Shown in pieces: positions 33,035 to 41,988 of a stretch of 64,000 nt of DNA (position 1 is its first letter; each line of letters opens with the position of its first letter). The stretch spans positions 1 through 64,000 of the forward strand of contig CANQZC010000007.1 in NCBI GenBank assembly GCA_947628235.1. The letters are read 5' to 3'. The notes beneath the pieces are model-generated. The model was not told the origin of the DNA. It did no database searches and saw only the letters and a list, made by a program, of their open reading frames with translations. The position numbers and the translations under genes were made by a program. The DNA comes from an uncultured Bacilli bacterium (GTDB lineage Bacteria > Bacillota_I > Bacilli_A > RF39 > UBA660).

Positions 33035-34576
33035 CTACTTTGCACTAGGCCATTTTTTTTGGTCCCATTTTTGTAATTTACTATATTCTTTATCCGTCAT
33101 TAAGGTAGGTGCATTATTTCCAGGCGTAGAATCTAAATGTCTCCATCCTTCTTCAACATACACTAAATTCCAATAATGACTTTTATCTTTTGCATAAATA
33201 GATTGATTTGAAATTCCTAATAAATCTAATAAAATTTTAGAAATAGCATAGTGTGTATAACAATCCCCTTTACGCGTTGTTATTCCTTTCCAAGCAGCTT
33301 CATAAAGATTTCTAGAATCACTACTTGCATAACTAATATGATCATGTACCCAATCGCGAACCGCTTGCGCAGTATCATGTTTTGTACTACGGCGTAATGT
33401 TTCCGCGATAGGTTTTAATTTTTCTTTGACATCGGAAGAATTTCCTAAAATAATAATAGTTCGTTCTTTTTTCGTGACATTTCCACTTTTATCTTTTGCT
33501 TGATAAAGGACATGATAAGTTCCTGGTTCTTTCGTGTTAACTGTATTTTTTTGATAGGTTACTTTTACCTTTCCATCATGATCATCATAAGCAGTAACTC
33601 CTTTGGTATAATTAATTTTTTCACCACGCGTAATCTCTATCGTAGATAAATGAGAAATAACTGGTCCAACCGTATCTTTTTTTATCGTCAATTTAGCGCT
33701 TACTTCTGTTACATGATCTGCCTCATCCGTCACTCTTATTTTTACTTTTTGAGTTCCTATTTTGGAATAATCAATTTCTGTTACAAATTCTTTTTCAACA
33801 GAAGTACCATCCGTTACTTTCAAAAGAAAATCATTAATAGATACTTTTTCATCCCAATAAATCGTAACATTTTTGGTTTTTACTACTGGTTTTTTAGTAT
33901 CTACTACAGTAACTTTTACGGTATATTGTTTTCCATCGAGTTCTAAAACATAATCTTGTTCCCCTAATTTCTTAGAATCTACTTTTTGAATTACTTTTTT
34001 CTTTTTAAATTCTTTTGGATCAAATAGAACAGTATTCATTTCTAATTTTGTTCCTGCTTCTAGTGTATATGTATCCATTACTTTTCCAATTTCTAAAGTA
34101 GCTTCTTCTATCGTTTCATTCAAAGAGGAATCTGTTACTTTAATTTGAACTTTTTGTTCTCCAGATTTTAATTTTGGTTCTTCTACAAAAGCAACTTGAT
34201 AAGGACTATCCTCTACTATTTTTTCAATGAATAATTGAGGCGTTATTTTTTCCCGCATTCCTAATTTTACATTTTTTAAAACAACGATTGGTTTTTGATT
34301 ATCTACTACTTTTACTTTCGTATGATAAGTCCGTCCAAATAATTTTATTTTTACATCATATTTTCCTAATTTTTCTGCTGTAATATTTTGATTTTTAGCG
34401 AAGGCAGCGTCTCCTTTAAATCCCGCAAAGAAGTCTTTTAAAGATACTTTGTCATGAATATTGACAACAATCATATCGAAGGGACGGATACTATCTAAAT
34501 AAGCCGTCATTCCTATTGTAATAAAAGAAAAAAGTAATAAAAATAAGTAAATTTTTCTTTTCCAAAAGTACTTCAT
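33035..34576 (-). CDS. Exported transglutaminase-like protein with tandem Ig-like modules
   Basis: The 513-residue protein has one N-terminal membrane helix, then four or so beta-rich modules of about 75-90 residues with the bacterial Ig/DUF5011 style (a VKIRVTDEADHVTEV type strand and YQAKDKSGNVTKKE). The C-terminal domain is transglutaminase-like, with C439 in KGDCYTHYA, H467 in KSHYWNLV and D482 in HLDSTPG. Transglutaminase-core proteins of this type are cysteine hydrolases or peptidases, often at the cell surface. It is the first gene of the acetylation operon, behind an extended -10 promoter. Confidence 0.85.
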   Translation of the reverse strand: MKYFWKRKIYLFLLLFSFITIGMTAYLDSIRPFDMIVVNIHDKVSLKDFFAGFKGDAAFAKNQNITAEKLGKYDVKIKLFGRTYHTKVKVVDNQKPIVVLKNVKLGMREKITPQLFIEKIVEDSPYQVAFVEEPKLKSGEQKVQIKVTDSSLNETIEEATLEIGKVMDTYTLEAGTKLEMNTVLFDPKEFKKKKVIQKVDSKKLGEQDYVLELDGKQYTVKVTVVDTKKPVVKTKNVTIYWDEKVSINDFLLKVTDGTSVEKEFVTEIDYSKIGTQKVKIRVTDEADHVTEVSAKLTIKKDTVGPVISHLSTIEITRGEKINYTKGVTAYDDHDGKVKVTYQKNTVNTKEPGTYHVLYQAKDKSGNVTKKERTIIILGNSSDVKEKLKPIAETLRRSTKHDTAQAVRDWVHDHISYASSDSRNLYEAAWKGITTRKGDCYTHYAISKILLDLLGISNQSIYAKDKSHYWNLVYVEEGWRHLDSTPGNNAPTLMTDKEYSKLQKWDQKKWPSAK

Positions 34577-34601
34577 AGGAATTCCTCCCTAGTGATTATC
34601 T

Positions 34602-34610
34602 ATTATATCA
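34602..34610 (-). promoter_or_regulatory. Extended -10 promoter of the surface-acetylation operon
   Basis: TGATATAAT on the minus strand, 25 bp before the start at 34576. The -35 position is a T-run, shared with the end of the rsmG terminator. Confidence 0.6.
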
Positions 34611-34624
34611 CAATCTTACTCCAG

Positions 34625-34654
34625 AAAAAAAGAATAAATGCTATTTTATTCTTT
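34625..34654 (-). terminator. Intrinsic terminator of the mnmG-rsmG unit
   Basis: Perfect 10-bp stem AAAGAATAAA (34629-34638) with TTTATTCTTT (34645-34654), 6-nt loop and a T run on the minus strand. The TAA stop of rsmG (34653-34655) overlaps the stem. Confidence 0.87.
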
Positions 34655-35354
34655 ATAAAGGTCGATTCTTCATTTCTGAAAATCTTCTTGGATATTTTTT
34701 TTCTGTTTTCGCTTCTTTTTTAATAACATAAATCGTACGCATACTATTTTCTTTAGGAAGATAGAAAGTATCTATTTTTTCTATTTTTGCATGAAGATAA
34801 GATAGTGCTTTTGTATTTTTTTCTTCTTCTTTCATAGTTCCTTTCATAGGAAGAAAATAACCACCTACTTGTACTAAAGGAATACTATATTCTAAAAGCA
34901 TAGATAACGGCGCTACCGCACGAGCAGTAACTACTTCAAATTGTTCACGGTTTGTTTTCGCATATTCTTCAATTCTAGCTGCTACCGTATATACTTTTTG
35001 AAGTTGTAATTTTTCAATAACGAGATTTAAAAAATCTATTCTTTTATGAAGAGAATCTACTAATGTAACTTCTAAGGATGGAAAAACAATTTTTAATACC
35101 ATTCCTGGAAATCCTGCTCCTGTGCCAACATCACAAAGTGTTTTTACCTCATAAAAAGAACATACACGAGCTAATGTTAAACTATCATAAAAATGTTTTA
35201 AATATACCTCTTCTTCTTCCGTAATTCCAGTTAAATTCATCACTTTATTATATTCTACTAACATTTCAAAATAAGTATGTAATTGATCTAATTGTAGATG
35301 AGTAAGTTCTATCGAGAATTCCTGTAATGCCGTTTTAAACTCTTCCAGATTCAT
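34653..35354 (-). CDS. rsmG: 16S rRNA (guanine527-N7)-methyltransferase
   Basis: RsmG (GidB) methylates G527 of 16S rRNA using SAM; its loss gives low-level streptomycin resistance in many bacteria. The 233-residue protein has the SAM-binding DVGTGAGFPGMVLKI motif (about residues 70-84), LVDSLHKRIDFL and the TARAVAPL block. The start is supported by AAGGAGTATC and overlaps the 3' end of mnmG by 20 bp. It is the last gene of the unit before the accessory cluster. Confidence 0.96.
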   Translation of the reverse strand: MNLEEFKTALQEFSIELTHLQLDQLHTYFEMLVEYNKVMNLTGITEEEEVYLKHFYDSLTLARVCSFYEVKTLCDVGTGAGFPGMVLKIVFPSLEVTLVDSLHKRIDFLNLVIEKLQLQKVYTVAARIEEYAKTNREQFEVVTARAVAPLSMLLEYSIPLVQVGGYFLPMKGTMKEEEKNTKALSYLHAKIEKIDTFYLPKENSMRTIYVIKKEAKTEKKYPRRFSEMKNRPL

Positions 35355-37212
35355 GATGATACTCCTTTTTTAAATATACCATAATGAGAGAAATATCTGC
35401 TGGATTAACGCCACTAATACGCAAAGCTTGACCGATAGAAGTAGGCATAATCTTTTTTAATTTTTGTTTTGCTTCACTTGCTAAATTATGAATTTTATCA
35501 TAATCGATATCTTCTGGTATTTTTTTATTATCTAAATCTACCATTTTTTCTGCTTCTTTATTTGCTTTTACAATATATCCTTCATATTTAATATCGACAG
35601 TAATTTGTTCTTCCATTTCTAGATTAGAATCGATTTCTAGAAAATGTTTTAAATGAGAAAATTGAACTTCTGGCCGTTTTAAAAATTCATAAAGAGAGAT
35701 ACCATCTTTTAAAGGTGTCGTTGGAATCGTCGCTAAATATTCTTGGGTCTCGGGAATAGGTGTAATTTTCGTAGTTCTTAATAACTCTTTAATTTCCTCT
35801 ATCTTTTTCTTTTTCTCTAAAAATTGATCATATTTTTCTTGAGAAATTAATCCTACTTGATATCCATATTCGCGTAATCTCATATCCGCATTATCATGTC
35901 TTAATAAAAGTCGATATTCTGCTCGAGAAGTAAGTAATCGATAAGGATCAATAATTCCTTTAGTTACTAAATCATCAATTAAAACTCCGATATAAGCTTC
36001 ATTTCTCTTTAAAATTAGAGGTTCTTTTCCTTCTAGTTTTAAAGAAGCATTAATTCCTGCCATCAATCCTTGACAAGCAGCTTCTTCATAACCACTCGTC
36101 CCATTAATTTGTCCTGCCGTATAAAGATTTTCTAATACTTTTGTCTCTAGTGATTGTTTCAATTGTTTAGAATCAATTGCATCATACTCAATTGCATAAG
36201 CATATTTCAAGATTTTAGCATGTTCTAATCCTGGTAGACTATGTACCATTTTTTCTTGGACATCTCTTGGCATACTAGTAGAAAACCCTTGTACATAAAT
36301 ATCATCATAATAAAGACTTTCTGGTTCTAAAAACAATTGATGTCTTTCTTTATCCGCAAAACGGACGATTTTATCTTCAATGGAAGGACAATATCTAGGA
36401 CCTACTCCCTTGATATCAGAAAGTCCTCCATACATACTAGATTTGTGTAAATTTTCACGAATAATTTGATGCGTTTCTGGTTGGGTATAGATTAAATGAC
36501 AAGGAACTTGATCTTCTATTTTATAATAAACTTGATTATCAAAACTAAATGTACGATATACACTATCTCCCTTTTCTTCTTTCGTCTTAGAAAAGTCGAT
36601 AGAACTCTTATCAATTCTTTGTGGTGTTCCTGTTTTTAATCGAATAATATCAAAACCATATTCTTTTAATTTATCACTTAAATGATTACTTGGTTTTTCC
36701 CCATGTGGACCTTCTCTCGTTCTCGTATCCCCTACTAAAATATCAGCCTTTAAATAGGTTCCCGTCGTTAAAATAACCGCCTCGGAAAATAGTTTTTCAC
36801 CATCTTCTAAAACGACTCCTTTCACAGTACCATTTTGAACGATTAAATCCTCTACTAAAGCTTCTCTAATTTCTAAGTTTTCTTCTGCTTGTAAAGCTTT
36901 TAACATATTTTTGGGATAGGTAATTTTATCTGCTTGCGCACGAAGGGCTTGAACGGCCGGTCCTTTCGCAACATTTAACATTTTTATTTGTAATAAACTT
37001 TTATCGGCATTTCGACCCATTTCTCCGCCTAAAGCATCAATTTCGCGAACCACAATTCCTTTCGCACTTCCACCTATCGAAGGATTACAAGGCATATCAG
37101 CAATATTTTTTATATTTCCTGTTACTAATAATGTTTTATGTCCTTTTCTAGCACATGCTAAAGAGGCTTCACATCCTGCATGTCCACCTCCAACAACAAT
37201 AATTTCTTGCAC
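35335..37212 (-). CDS. mnmG: tRNA uridine-5-carboxymethylaminomethyl modification enzyme, FAD subunit
   Basis: MnmG (GidA) works with MnmE to install cmnm5 at U34 of tRNAs. The 625-residue protein starts with the FAD-binding VVGGGHAGCEAS loop and shows PCNPSIGGSAKG, GTYLKADI, GLYTAGQINGTSGYEEAA-type blocks and a C-terminal helical domain. The start is GTG at 37212, with GGTGAAG nine to ten bases upstream. A good promoter sits 27-55 bp upstream. It overlaps rsmG at its 3' end. Confidence 0.97.
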   Translation of the reverse strand: MQEIIVVGGGHAGCEASLACARKGHKTLLVTGNIKNIADMPCNPSIGGSAKGIVVREIDALGGEMGRNADKSLLQIKMLNVAKGPAVQALRAQADKITYPKNMLKALQAEENLEIREALVEDLIVQNGTVKGVVLEDGEKLFSEAVILTTGTYLKADILVGDTRTREGPHGEKPSNHLSDKLKEYGFDIIRLKTGTPQRIDKSSIDFSKTKEEKGDSVYRTFSFDNQVYYKIEDQVPCHLIYTQPETHQIIRENLHKSSMYGGLSDIKGVGPRYCPSIEDKIVRFADKERHQLFLEPESLYYDDIYVQGFSTSMPRDVQEKMVHSLPGLEHAKILKYAYAIEYDAIDSKQLKQSLETKVLENLYTAGQINGTSGYEEAACQGLMAGINASLKLEGKEPLILKRNEAYIGVLIDDLVTKGIIDPYRLLTSRAEYRLLLRHDNADMRLREYGYQVGLISQEKYDQFLEKKKKIEEIKELLRTTKITPIPETQEYLATIPTTPLKDGISLYEFLKRPEVQFSHLKHFLEIDSNLEMEEQITVDIKYEGYIVKANKEAEKMVDLDNKKIPEDIDYDKIHNLASEAKQKLKKIMPTSIGQALRISGVNPADISLIMVYLKKEYHHESGRV

Positions 37213-37238
37213 TTAACTTCACCACATTTCATCTTTCA

Positions 37239-37267
37239 ATTATAATACAGAATAGGTATTTTCACAA
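37239..37267 (-). promoter_or_regulatory. Promoter of mnmG-rsmG
   Basis: On the minus strand TTGTGA (37262-37267), a 17-bp spacer and TATAAT (37239-37244). Confidence 0.75.
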
Positions 37268-37292
37268 TTAAAATATCTATGAAATTATCTGT

Positions 37293-38645
37293 TTATTTTC
37301 CTAAACAGAAACGACTAAAAATCGTATCTATTAATTCTTCACTATAAGTTTCTCCAGTGATTTCTCCTAAAAGATTCCAAATTGTTTTTAAATCAATTTC
37401 CATCATATCAACAGGTAGATGTTGTTCTAATCCTTGTTCTATCGAATTAGTAAGGTCTAAACATTGTTTTAAAAGCGAGATACTTCTCGCACTACTTAAA
37501 TAATTATAATCACTCGTTTCAATTTCTTCTAAATGAAATAATGTTTTAATTTTCTCTCTTAATTCTTCAATTCCTTCATTTTGAAGAGCAGAAATTTTAA
37601 CGATAGGAAATGGTAAGGAAGGAAGTTTTAATTTTTCTTCCAAATCTCCTTTATTAATGATTAAAATAGTTGTTTTTTCTTTCACTTTTTCTAGTAATTC
37701 TTTTTCTTCTTCTTCTAATTCTTCATTATAATTTAAAACAAAAAGAACTAAATCAGCTTTTTCTATCCATTCTAAACTTTTTTGAACACCTATTTTTTCT
37801 ACTTTATCAGAAGTATCATGAATTCCTGCCGTATCAATCATATGAAGTAAAATTCCATCAATTAAAATATCTCCTTCCACAATATCTCTAGTAGTTCCTG
37901 CTACCTCAGTAACGATTGCTTTTTCTTCTTCTAATAACCGATTTAACAAACTACTTTTGCCAACATTTGGTTTTCCAATAATAACTGTCTGAATTCCTTC
38001 TTTAATTAAAGTTCCTGTCTCTGATCTATTTAAAATTTTTTGAATTTCTTCTTTAAAATAAGAGATACTTTCCTTCATCTTTTCAATTGTTACTACTTCA
38101 ATATCTTCATATTCTGGATAATCAATATTTACTTCTATATTAGCGATAACATCAGATAATTTTTCCCGTAAGGAATGAATCATAGAAGATACATTTCCAG
38201 TCATTTGAGATAACGCAAGATCTCTTGATTTTTCTGTTTTAGAAGAAATTAAATCCATAACTCCTTCTGCTTCAATTAAATCAATTCTGCCATTTAAAAA
38301 AGCTCGTTTTGTAAATTCTCCTGGCTCTGCTAAACGACAGCCATTTCTTAATAATAATTCTAAAATAGAATTCGTTGTAGATATTCCTCCATGCGAATTA
38401 ATTTCAATAATATCTTCTTTGGTAAAAGTTTTAGGCGCTCTCATGACAGATACTAATACTTCATCAATCATTTTATCTCCATCACAAATATATCCATAAT
38501 GAATGGTATGAGTTGGAACTTCTTCTAGATTTTTTCCTTTCCATATTTTTTGGACGATAGAGATACTTTCTTCCCCACTTACTCGAATAATAGAGATAGC
38601 TCCTACTCCTAAAGCGGTCGAAATCGCTGCAATGGTATCTTTCAT
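37293..38645 (-). CDS. mnmE: tRNA modification GTPase MnmE
   Basis: MnmE (TrmE/ThdF) is the folate- and K+-dependent GTPase partner of MnmG. The 450-residue protein has the N-terminal formyl-THF-binding domain beginning DTIAAISTALG. The G domain has GKPNVGKSSLLN (about residues 221-232), TTRDIVE, DTAGIHD and NKGD. The C-terminal motif FCLGK holds the functional Cys. The ribosome binding site is GAGGTGATAAT. It is separated from pta by a terminator, so it has its own transcription start. Confidence 0.97.
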   Translation of the reverse strand: MKDTIAAISTALGVGAISIIRVSGEESISIVQKIWKGKNLEEVPTHTIHYGYICDGDKMIDEVLVSVMRAPKTFTKEDIIEINSHGGISTTNSILELLLRNGCRLAEPGEFTKRAFLNGRIDLIEAEGVMDLISSKTEKSRDLALSQMTGNVSSMIHSLREKLSDVIANIEVNIDYPEYEDIEVVTIEKMKESISYFKEEIQKILNRSETGTLIKEGIQTVIIGKPNVGKSSLLNRLLEEEKAIVTEVAGTTRDIVEGDILIDGILLHMIDTAGIHDTSDKVEKIGVQKSLEWIEKADLVLFVLNYNEELEEEEKELLEKVKEKTTILIINKGDLEEKLKLPSLPFPIVKISALQNEGIEELREKIKTLFHLEEIETSDYNYLSSARSISLLKQCLDLTNSIEQGLEQHLPVDMMEIDLKTIWNLLGEITGETYSEELIDTIFSRFCLGK

Positions 38646-38683
38646 ATTATCACCTCAACTTCTTAGATTTTAACATAGAAAAA

Positions 38684-38710
38684 CAAAAAAAGGAATAAAA
38701 AGTTATTCCT
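38684..38710 (-). terminator. Intrinsic terminator of pta
   Basis: 8-bp stem AGGAATAA (38691-38698) with TTATTCCT (38703-38710), 4-nt loop, then seven T on the minus strand. The TAA stop (38703-38705) is in the stem. Confidence 0.88.
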
Positions 38711-39677
38711 CTACTTGAAGAGCAGTAATCGCAATTGCTCCAACGATATCTTCTTTAGAACATCCACGAGATAAATCATTGACTGGTTTAGCCATTCCTT
38801 GCGTAATTGGTCCATAGGCTTCTGCATGCGCTAATCGTTGCACTAATTTATAGCCGATATTTCCAGCATCTAAATCTGGAAAAATTAAGACATTCGCTAA
38901 TCCTGCCACCGTACTATCAGGAGCTTTCGTTTTAGCAACCTCAGGAATAATAGCAGCATCTAATTGAAGTTCTCCATCCATTTCATACTGTGGAAATTCT
39001 TCTTTAGCTATTTTTACCGCTTCTACTACTTTATCTACATCTGCATGATGAGCACTTCCTTTACTAGAATGAGATAAGAACGCTACTTTTGGTTCTTGAT
39101 GAACTAATTCTTTAAAACTAGAAGCACTACTACCAGCAATTGCCGCTAATTTATCAGGAGTTGGATTTTGCTCTAATCCACAATCTGCAAATAAGAAAGT
39201 ACCATTTGCTCCATAAGGACAATTTGGAACAATCATCAACATAAAAGAAGATACTAATTTTACGCCTGGTTTTGTTTTAATAATTTGAAGAGATGGACGA
39301 AGAGTATTTGCTGTAGAATGACAAGCACCACTAACCACACCATCCGCATAACCTAACTTTACTAACATACAAGCAAAATACATATAATCAGTTAATAATA
39401 AATTTCTAGCTTCTTCTCTTGTCATTCCCTTTTCTTTTCTTAGTTCATATAAGGCATCAACAAAAGTATCTAATCTTTCATCTTCTTCGGGAATAAAAAT
39501 TTCTATTTTTGAATTCGTTACTTCTTTACAAGGTTTGCCAATAAAAAGAATATGGGCAATCCCCTCTTCTTCTGCTTCAATTCCTGCATCTACTACCCTT
39601 TCATCCATTGTTTCAGGTAAAACAATTCTTCTTCCTCTTTTTTTCGCTTCTGTTTTTACTTCCTCAATAAAATTCAT
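38703..39677 (-). CDS. pta: Phosphate acetyltransferase
   Basis: Pta interconverts acetyl-CoA and acetyl phosphate, the step before acetate kinase in overflow or fermentative acetate formation. The 324-residue protein has the short, single-domain Pta form, with RRIVLPETMDERVV at the N-terminus, YADGVVSGACHSTANTLRP, FLSHSSKGSAHH and the C-terminal GPITQGMAKPVNDLSRGCS signature. Its place between mnmE and jag is unusual, because these are normally contiguous in Bacilli. It has its own extended -10 promoter and terminator, as expected for an inserted single-gene unit. Confidence 0.95.
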   Translation of the reverse strand: MNFIEEVKTEAKKRGRRIVLPETMDERVVDAGIEAEEEGIAHILFIGKPCKEVTNSKIEIFIPEEDERLDTFVDALYELRKEKGMTREEARNLLLTDYMYFACMLVKLGYADGVVSGACHSTANTLRPSLQIIKTKPGVKLVSSFMLMIVPNCPYGANGTFLFADCGLEQNPTPDKLAAIAGSSASSFKELVHQEPKVAFLSHSSKGSAHHADVDKVVEAVKIAKEEFPQYEMDGELQLDAAIIPEVAKTKAPDSTVAGLANVLIFPDLDAGNIGYKLVQRLAHAEAYGPITQGMAKPVNDLSRGCSKEDIVGAIAITALQVEE

Positions 39678-39711
39678 ATAATCCTCTTTTCTTATTATTT
39701 ATTACTCCTTT

Positions 39712-39720
39712 ATTATAACA
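39712..39720 (-). promoter_or_regulatory. Extended -10 promoter of pta
   Basis: TGTTATAAT on the minus strand, 35 bp before the pta start, directly after the jag terminator. The -35 region is not consensus. Confidence 0.55.
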
Positions 39721-39721
39721 T

Positions 39722-39747
39722 AAAAAAAGAGATATTATTATCTCTTT
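39722..39747 (-). terminator. Intrinsic terminator of the rpmH-to-jag operon
   Basis: Perfect 9-bp stem AAAGAGATA (39726-39734) with TATCTCTTT (39739-39747), TTAT loop, then T run on the minus strand. The stop codon of jag (39746-39748) overlaps the stem. Confidence 0.88.
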
Positions 39748-40342
39748 AATCGCCTATGTATTTAATTACTACACAACGATTTGGTTCTTCTCCAACACTT
39801 TCTGTAGTAACATTACTAAAATCACTTAATAGAGAGTGAACAATTCTTCTTTGATAAGAATTCATAGGATCTAATTTTGCATCTGTTTTTGTTTTTTGAA
39901 CTTCTCTTACGATATTTTTAATTTCGTATTCAAATCTTTTAATCTTTTTAGCGCGATAATTAGAAGCATCAAGATTGACTTTAATCGTCATTCCTGTTTG
40001 TGTTTGAAGAGCTTGTTTAATCAATAGTTGAATTGCATTCATCGTTCTTCCTTCTTTTCCAATTAAAATTGGATTATTATTAGAAACCATTGTAACAGAG
40101 AATACATCTTCTTCTTCCCTTACTTCTAATTGAATATCGATATTCATACCTTTTCCAATTTCTTTGATAAAATTTTTAACAAAGTTCATGACATCTTCTT
40201 TTTTAACAACTGTCATTTTATAACTTTCTTCTGTTTCTTCTGCTTCTACCAAAATATCAGAACTATAAACATCTAATTCTTCAATACATTTTTCATAACA
40301 AGATTCTTCATCGGAAGCTTCATATTTATAAACATTAATCAT
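39746..40342 (-). CDS. jag: RNA-binding protein Jag/KhpB
   Basis: The 198-residue protein has the three-part architecture of Jag/KhpB/EloR. An N-terminal Jag-N domain (about residues 1-50) is followed by a KH domain with the PILIGKEGRTMNAIQLL loop. An R3H domain with the motif YQRRIVHSLLSDF lies near residue 170. It binds RNA and, in other Gram-positives, tunes cell elongation together with KhpA. It lies 2 bp after yidC, the usual yidC-jag pair. The connector between Jag-N and KH is very short. Confidence 0.95.
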   Translation of the reverse strand: MINVYKYEASDEESCYEKCIEELDVYSSDILVEAEETEESYKMTVVKKEDVMNFVKNFIKEIGKGMNIDIQLEVREEEDVFSVTMVSNNNPILIGKEGRTMNAIQLLIKQALQTQTGMTIKVNLDASNYRAKKIKRFEYEIKNIVREVQKTKTDAKLDPMNSYQRRIVHSLLSDFSNVTTESVGEEPNRCVVIKYIGD

Positions 40343-40344
40343 AC

Positions 40345-41346
40345 TTACTTACTCCTTTTCACAATTAAATTTTGAATAACTGTAAATGCATTATTCGTTA
40401 TCCAGTAGAAAATAATTGCTGTAGACATCGTAAATGACATAATGGTAATTACAATATTCATAATATTCATCATCATTTTCATTTGTCCTGCTTGTTCTCC
40501 ACTCATTCCTGCTCCACTATTTAATTTAAATGAGAAATAAGTAGCTAAAAAGACAAGAATTGGTAAGATTAAATATAGCCAATGTCCGGCTCCAATTCCC
40601 TTCATTGGAGATACAGCCATTTCAAAACCTAATAAACTATCTTCAAACAATACTGGTAATCGATAGAGTGCTTCATAGAAAGCAAAGAATAATGGAATTT
40701 GAATAAAACTAAATAGACATCCAGAGAATGGATTAATATCATATTTTTTATATACCATCATCGTATCTTGCGCTTTTCGATTTAAACTATCTTGATCTGT
40801 TTTGTTTCGATATTTCTTTTCAATCTTTTCAATTTCTGGTTGAGCTTTCTTTAAATTTTCTGATTGACGAGCTGTTTTTAAAGTAATTGGATACATAATT
40901 AAACGAATTAATAAAGTAACAAAGATGATTGCTAAACCGTAATTCTTTAAGAACTCCCCTACTTTAATTAAAATCCATGATAATGGTTTTACAAATAAAG
41001 TTGTCCAGATACCATCGTATCCCCCACTAAATACTTTAAAATTTTTACAAGATTGATAATCATTGACATCTAAAATAGCATCCATTTTTTTATTGTATTC
41101 TTTTTTTCCAATGTCTCCATCTTCTAATTCTTGTTTATACTTTTTTTCTAAAGCAATTTTATTTTCTTCATAAAGTTTTAAAATATCTTCATCTGTTGGT
41201 GCACATAAGATATTTTCAGGTAATACTTGCCCTGTTTCACTATTTGTCACTACTTTTCCATCTGGTCCTTTTAATTGTTTTGTACATCCTGTTAAACAAA
41301 GAACCATTACTAGAAACAACGTGAGAACAATTTTTTTCTTCTTCAT
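40345..41346 (-). CDS. yidC: Membrane protein insertase YidC (OxaA/SpoIIIJ type), lipoprotein form
   Basis: The 333-residue protein starts with a lipoprotein signal ending at the lipobox LCLTGC (Cys about residue 21). It has an extracellular loop, then five membrane helices with PITLKTARQSENLKKAQPEIEKIEKKY, FIQIPLFFAFYEAL and the conserved hydrophilic-groove Arg. It inserts and folds membrane proteins with or without SecYEG; the Bacillus paralogue SpoIIIJ is needed in sporulation. It follows rnpA by 9 bp and precedes jag by 2 bp. Confidence 0.96.
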   Translation of the reverse strand: MKKKKIVLTLFLVMVLCLTGCTKQLKGPDGKVVTNSETGQVLPENILCAPTDEDILKLYEENKIALEKKYKQELEDGDIGKKEYNKKMDAILDVNDYQSCKNFKVFSGGYDGIWTTLFVKPLSWILIKVGEFLKNYGLAIIFVTLLIRLIMYPITLKTARQSENLKKAQPEIEKIEKKYRNKTDQDSLNRKAQDTMMVYKKYDINPFSGCLFSFIQIPLFFAFYEALYRLPVLFEDSLLGFEMAVSPMKGIGAGHWLYLILPILVFLATYFSFKLNSGAGMSGEQAGQMKMMMNIMNIVITIMSFTMSTAIIFYWITNNAFTVIQNLIVKRSK

Positions 41347-41355
41347 TCTTTCCTC

Positions 41356-41685
41356 CTAACGGTACAAATTTAAGTTTTTTAGGGCACTCAATAAATATTC
41401 TTTTTTTTCTTGATAAGTTCTATCGAGAATTCCCTTGCCTAATATTATAATACAATTAAAATTATTTTGATAGTCTTTTTCTTGAAGAATAGAACGGATT
41501 TGCCTTTTTAATTGATTTCGAACAACTGCATTTCCTAATTTTTTACTGACAGAAATTCCAAAGCGAAAGTTTTCTTCTTCTTTTCTTTCTACATAAATAA
41601 TATAATCCTTATATTTATATGGCTTATTATTTTTGATGATCCGTTGAAAATCGCGATTATCTTTGACAATATTCTTTTTTTTCAT
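41356..41685 (-). CDS. rnpA: Ribonuclease P protein component
   Basis: RnpA is the small basic subunit that helps the RNase P RNA bind and process pre-tRNA 5' ends. The 109-residue protein has the conserved FRFGISVSKKLGNAVVRNQLKRQIR stretch containing the RNR motif (about residues 41-65) and the usual central aromatic-rich N-terminus. It follows rpmH, as in nearly all bacteria, with a hairpin between the two genes that may lower its transcript level relative to rpmH. Confidence 0.95.
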   Translation of the reverse strand: MKKKNIVKDNRDFQRIIKNNKPYKYKDYIIYVERKEEENFRFGISVSKKLGNAVVRNQLKRQIRSILQEKDYQNNFNCIIILGKGILDRTYQEKKEYLLSALKNLNLYR

Positions 41686-41716
41686 AGGACTCCCCTATTC
41701 TATCTTATTAAATAAG

Positions 41717-41742
41717 AAAAAATCCACTGACGATTCAGCGGA
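41717..41742 (-). terminator. Hairpin with T-tract between rpmH and rnpA (terminator or attenuator)
   Basis: An 8-bp stem (41723-41730 with 41735-41742, one G-U pair in the RNA) and a 4-nt loop are followed by six T on the minus strand. rnpA has no promoter of its own that I can see, so partial read-through is expected. Confidence 0.72.
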
Positions 41743-41745
41743 GAT

Positions 41746-41868
41746 TTAATGAGATAATACTTTACGCCCTTTTTTTCTTCTATTATTAATAATTTTAGTT
41801 TCCATACGAGCGAAAAAACCCATTTTTTTACTTTTTCTATGATTATTTGGTTGATAAGTTCTTTTCAT
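41746..41868 (-). CDS. rpmH: 50S ribosomal protein L34
   Basis: This 40-residue protein begins [22 protein letters not shown] and ends [11 protein letters not shown], clearly L34. It is a few residues shorter than the usual 44-46 because the central segment after METK is compressed. The ATG at 41868 follows GGAGGTG. A perfect consensus promoter is located 42 bp upstream within the origin region. It is the first gene of rpmH-rnpA-yidC-jag and reads divergently from dnaA. Confidence 0.95.
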   Translation of the reverse strand: MKRTYQPNNHRKSKKMGFFARMETKIINNRRKKGRKVLSH

Positions 41869-41909
41869 TTTCACACCTCCGATTATTCTACTGCTTGCTT
41901 GCTTTATCC

Positions 41910-41938
41910 ATTATATAGATTTTTTTTTCATTTGTCAA
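41910..41938 (-). promoter_or_regulatory. Consensus promoter of rpmH
   Basis: On the minus strand TTGACA (41933-41938), exactly 17 bp, TATAAT (41910-41915): a perfect sigma-A promoter, the strongest in the window. Confidence 0.92.
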
Positions 41939-41988
41939 ACATTATTGCACATTCTTGTAGATAAATATTGTCAATTCAAAATTAAAAA

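Noticed and set aside
37289-37308. Hairpin CTGTTTA/TAAACAG at the end of mnmE, looked at as a terminator
   Set aside because: No T-tract follows on the minus strand; it may be incidental.
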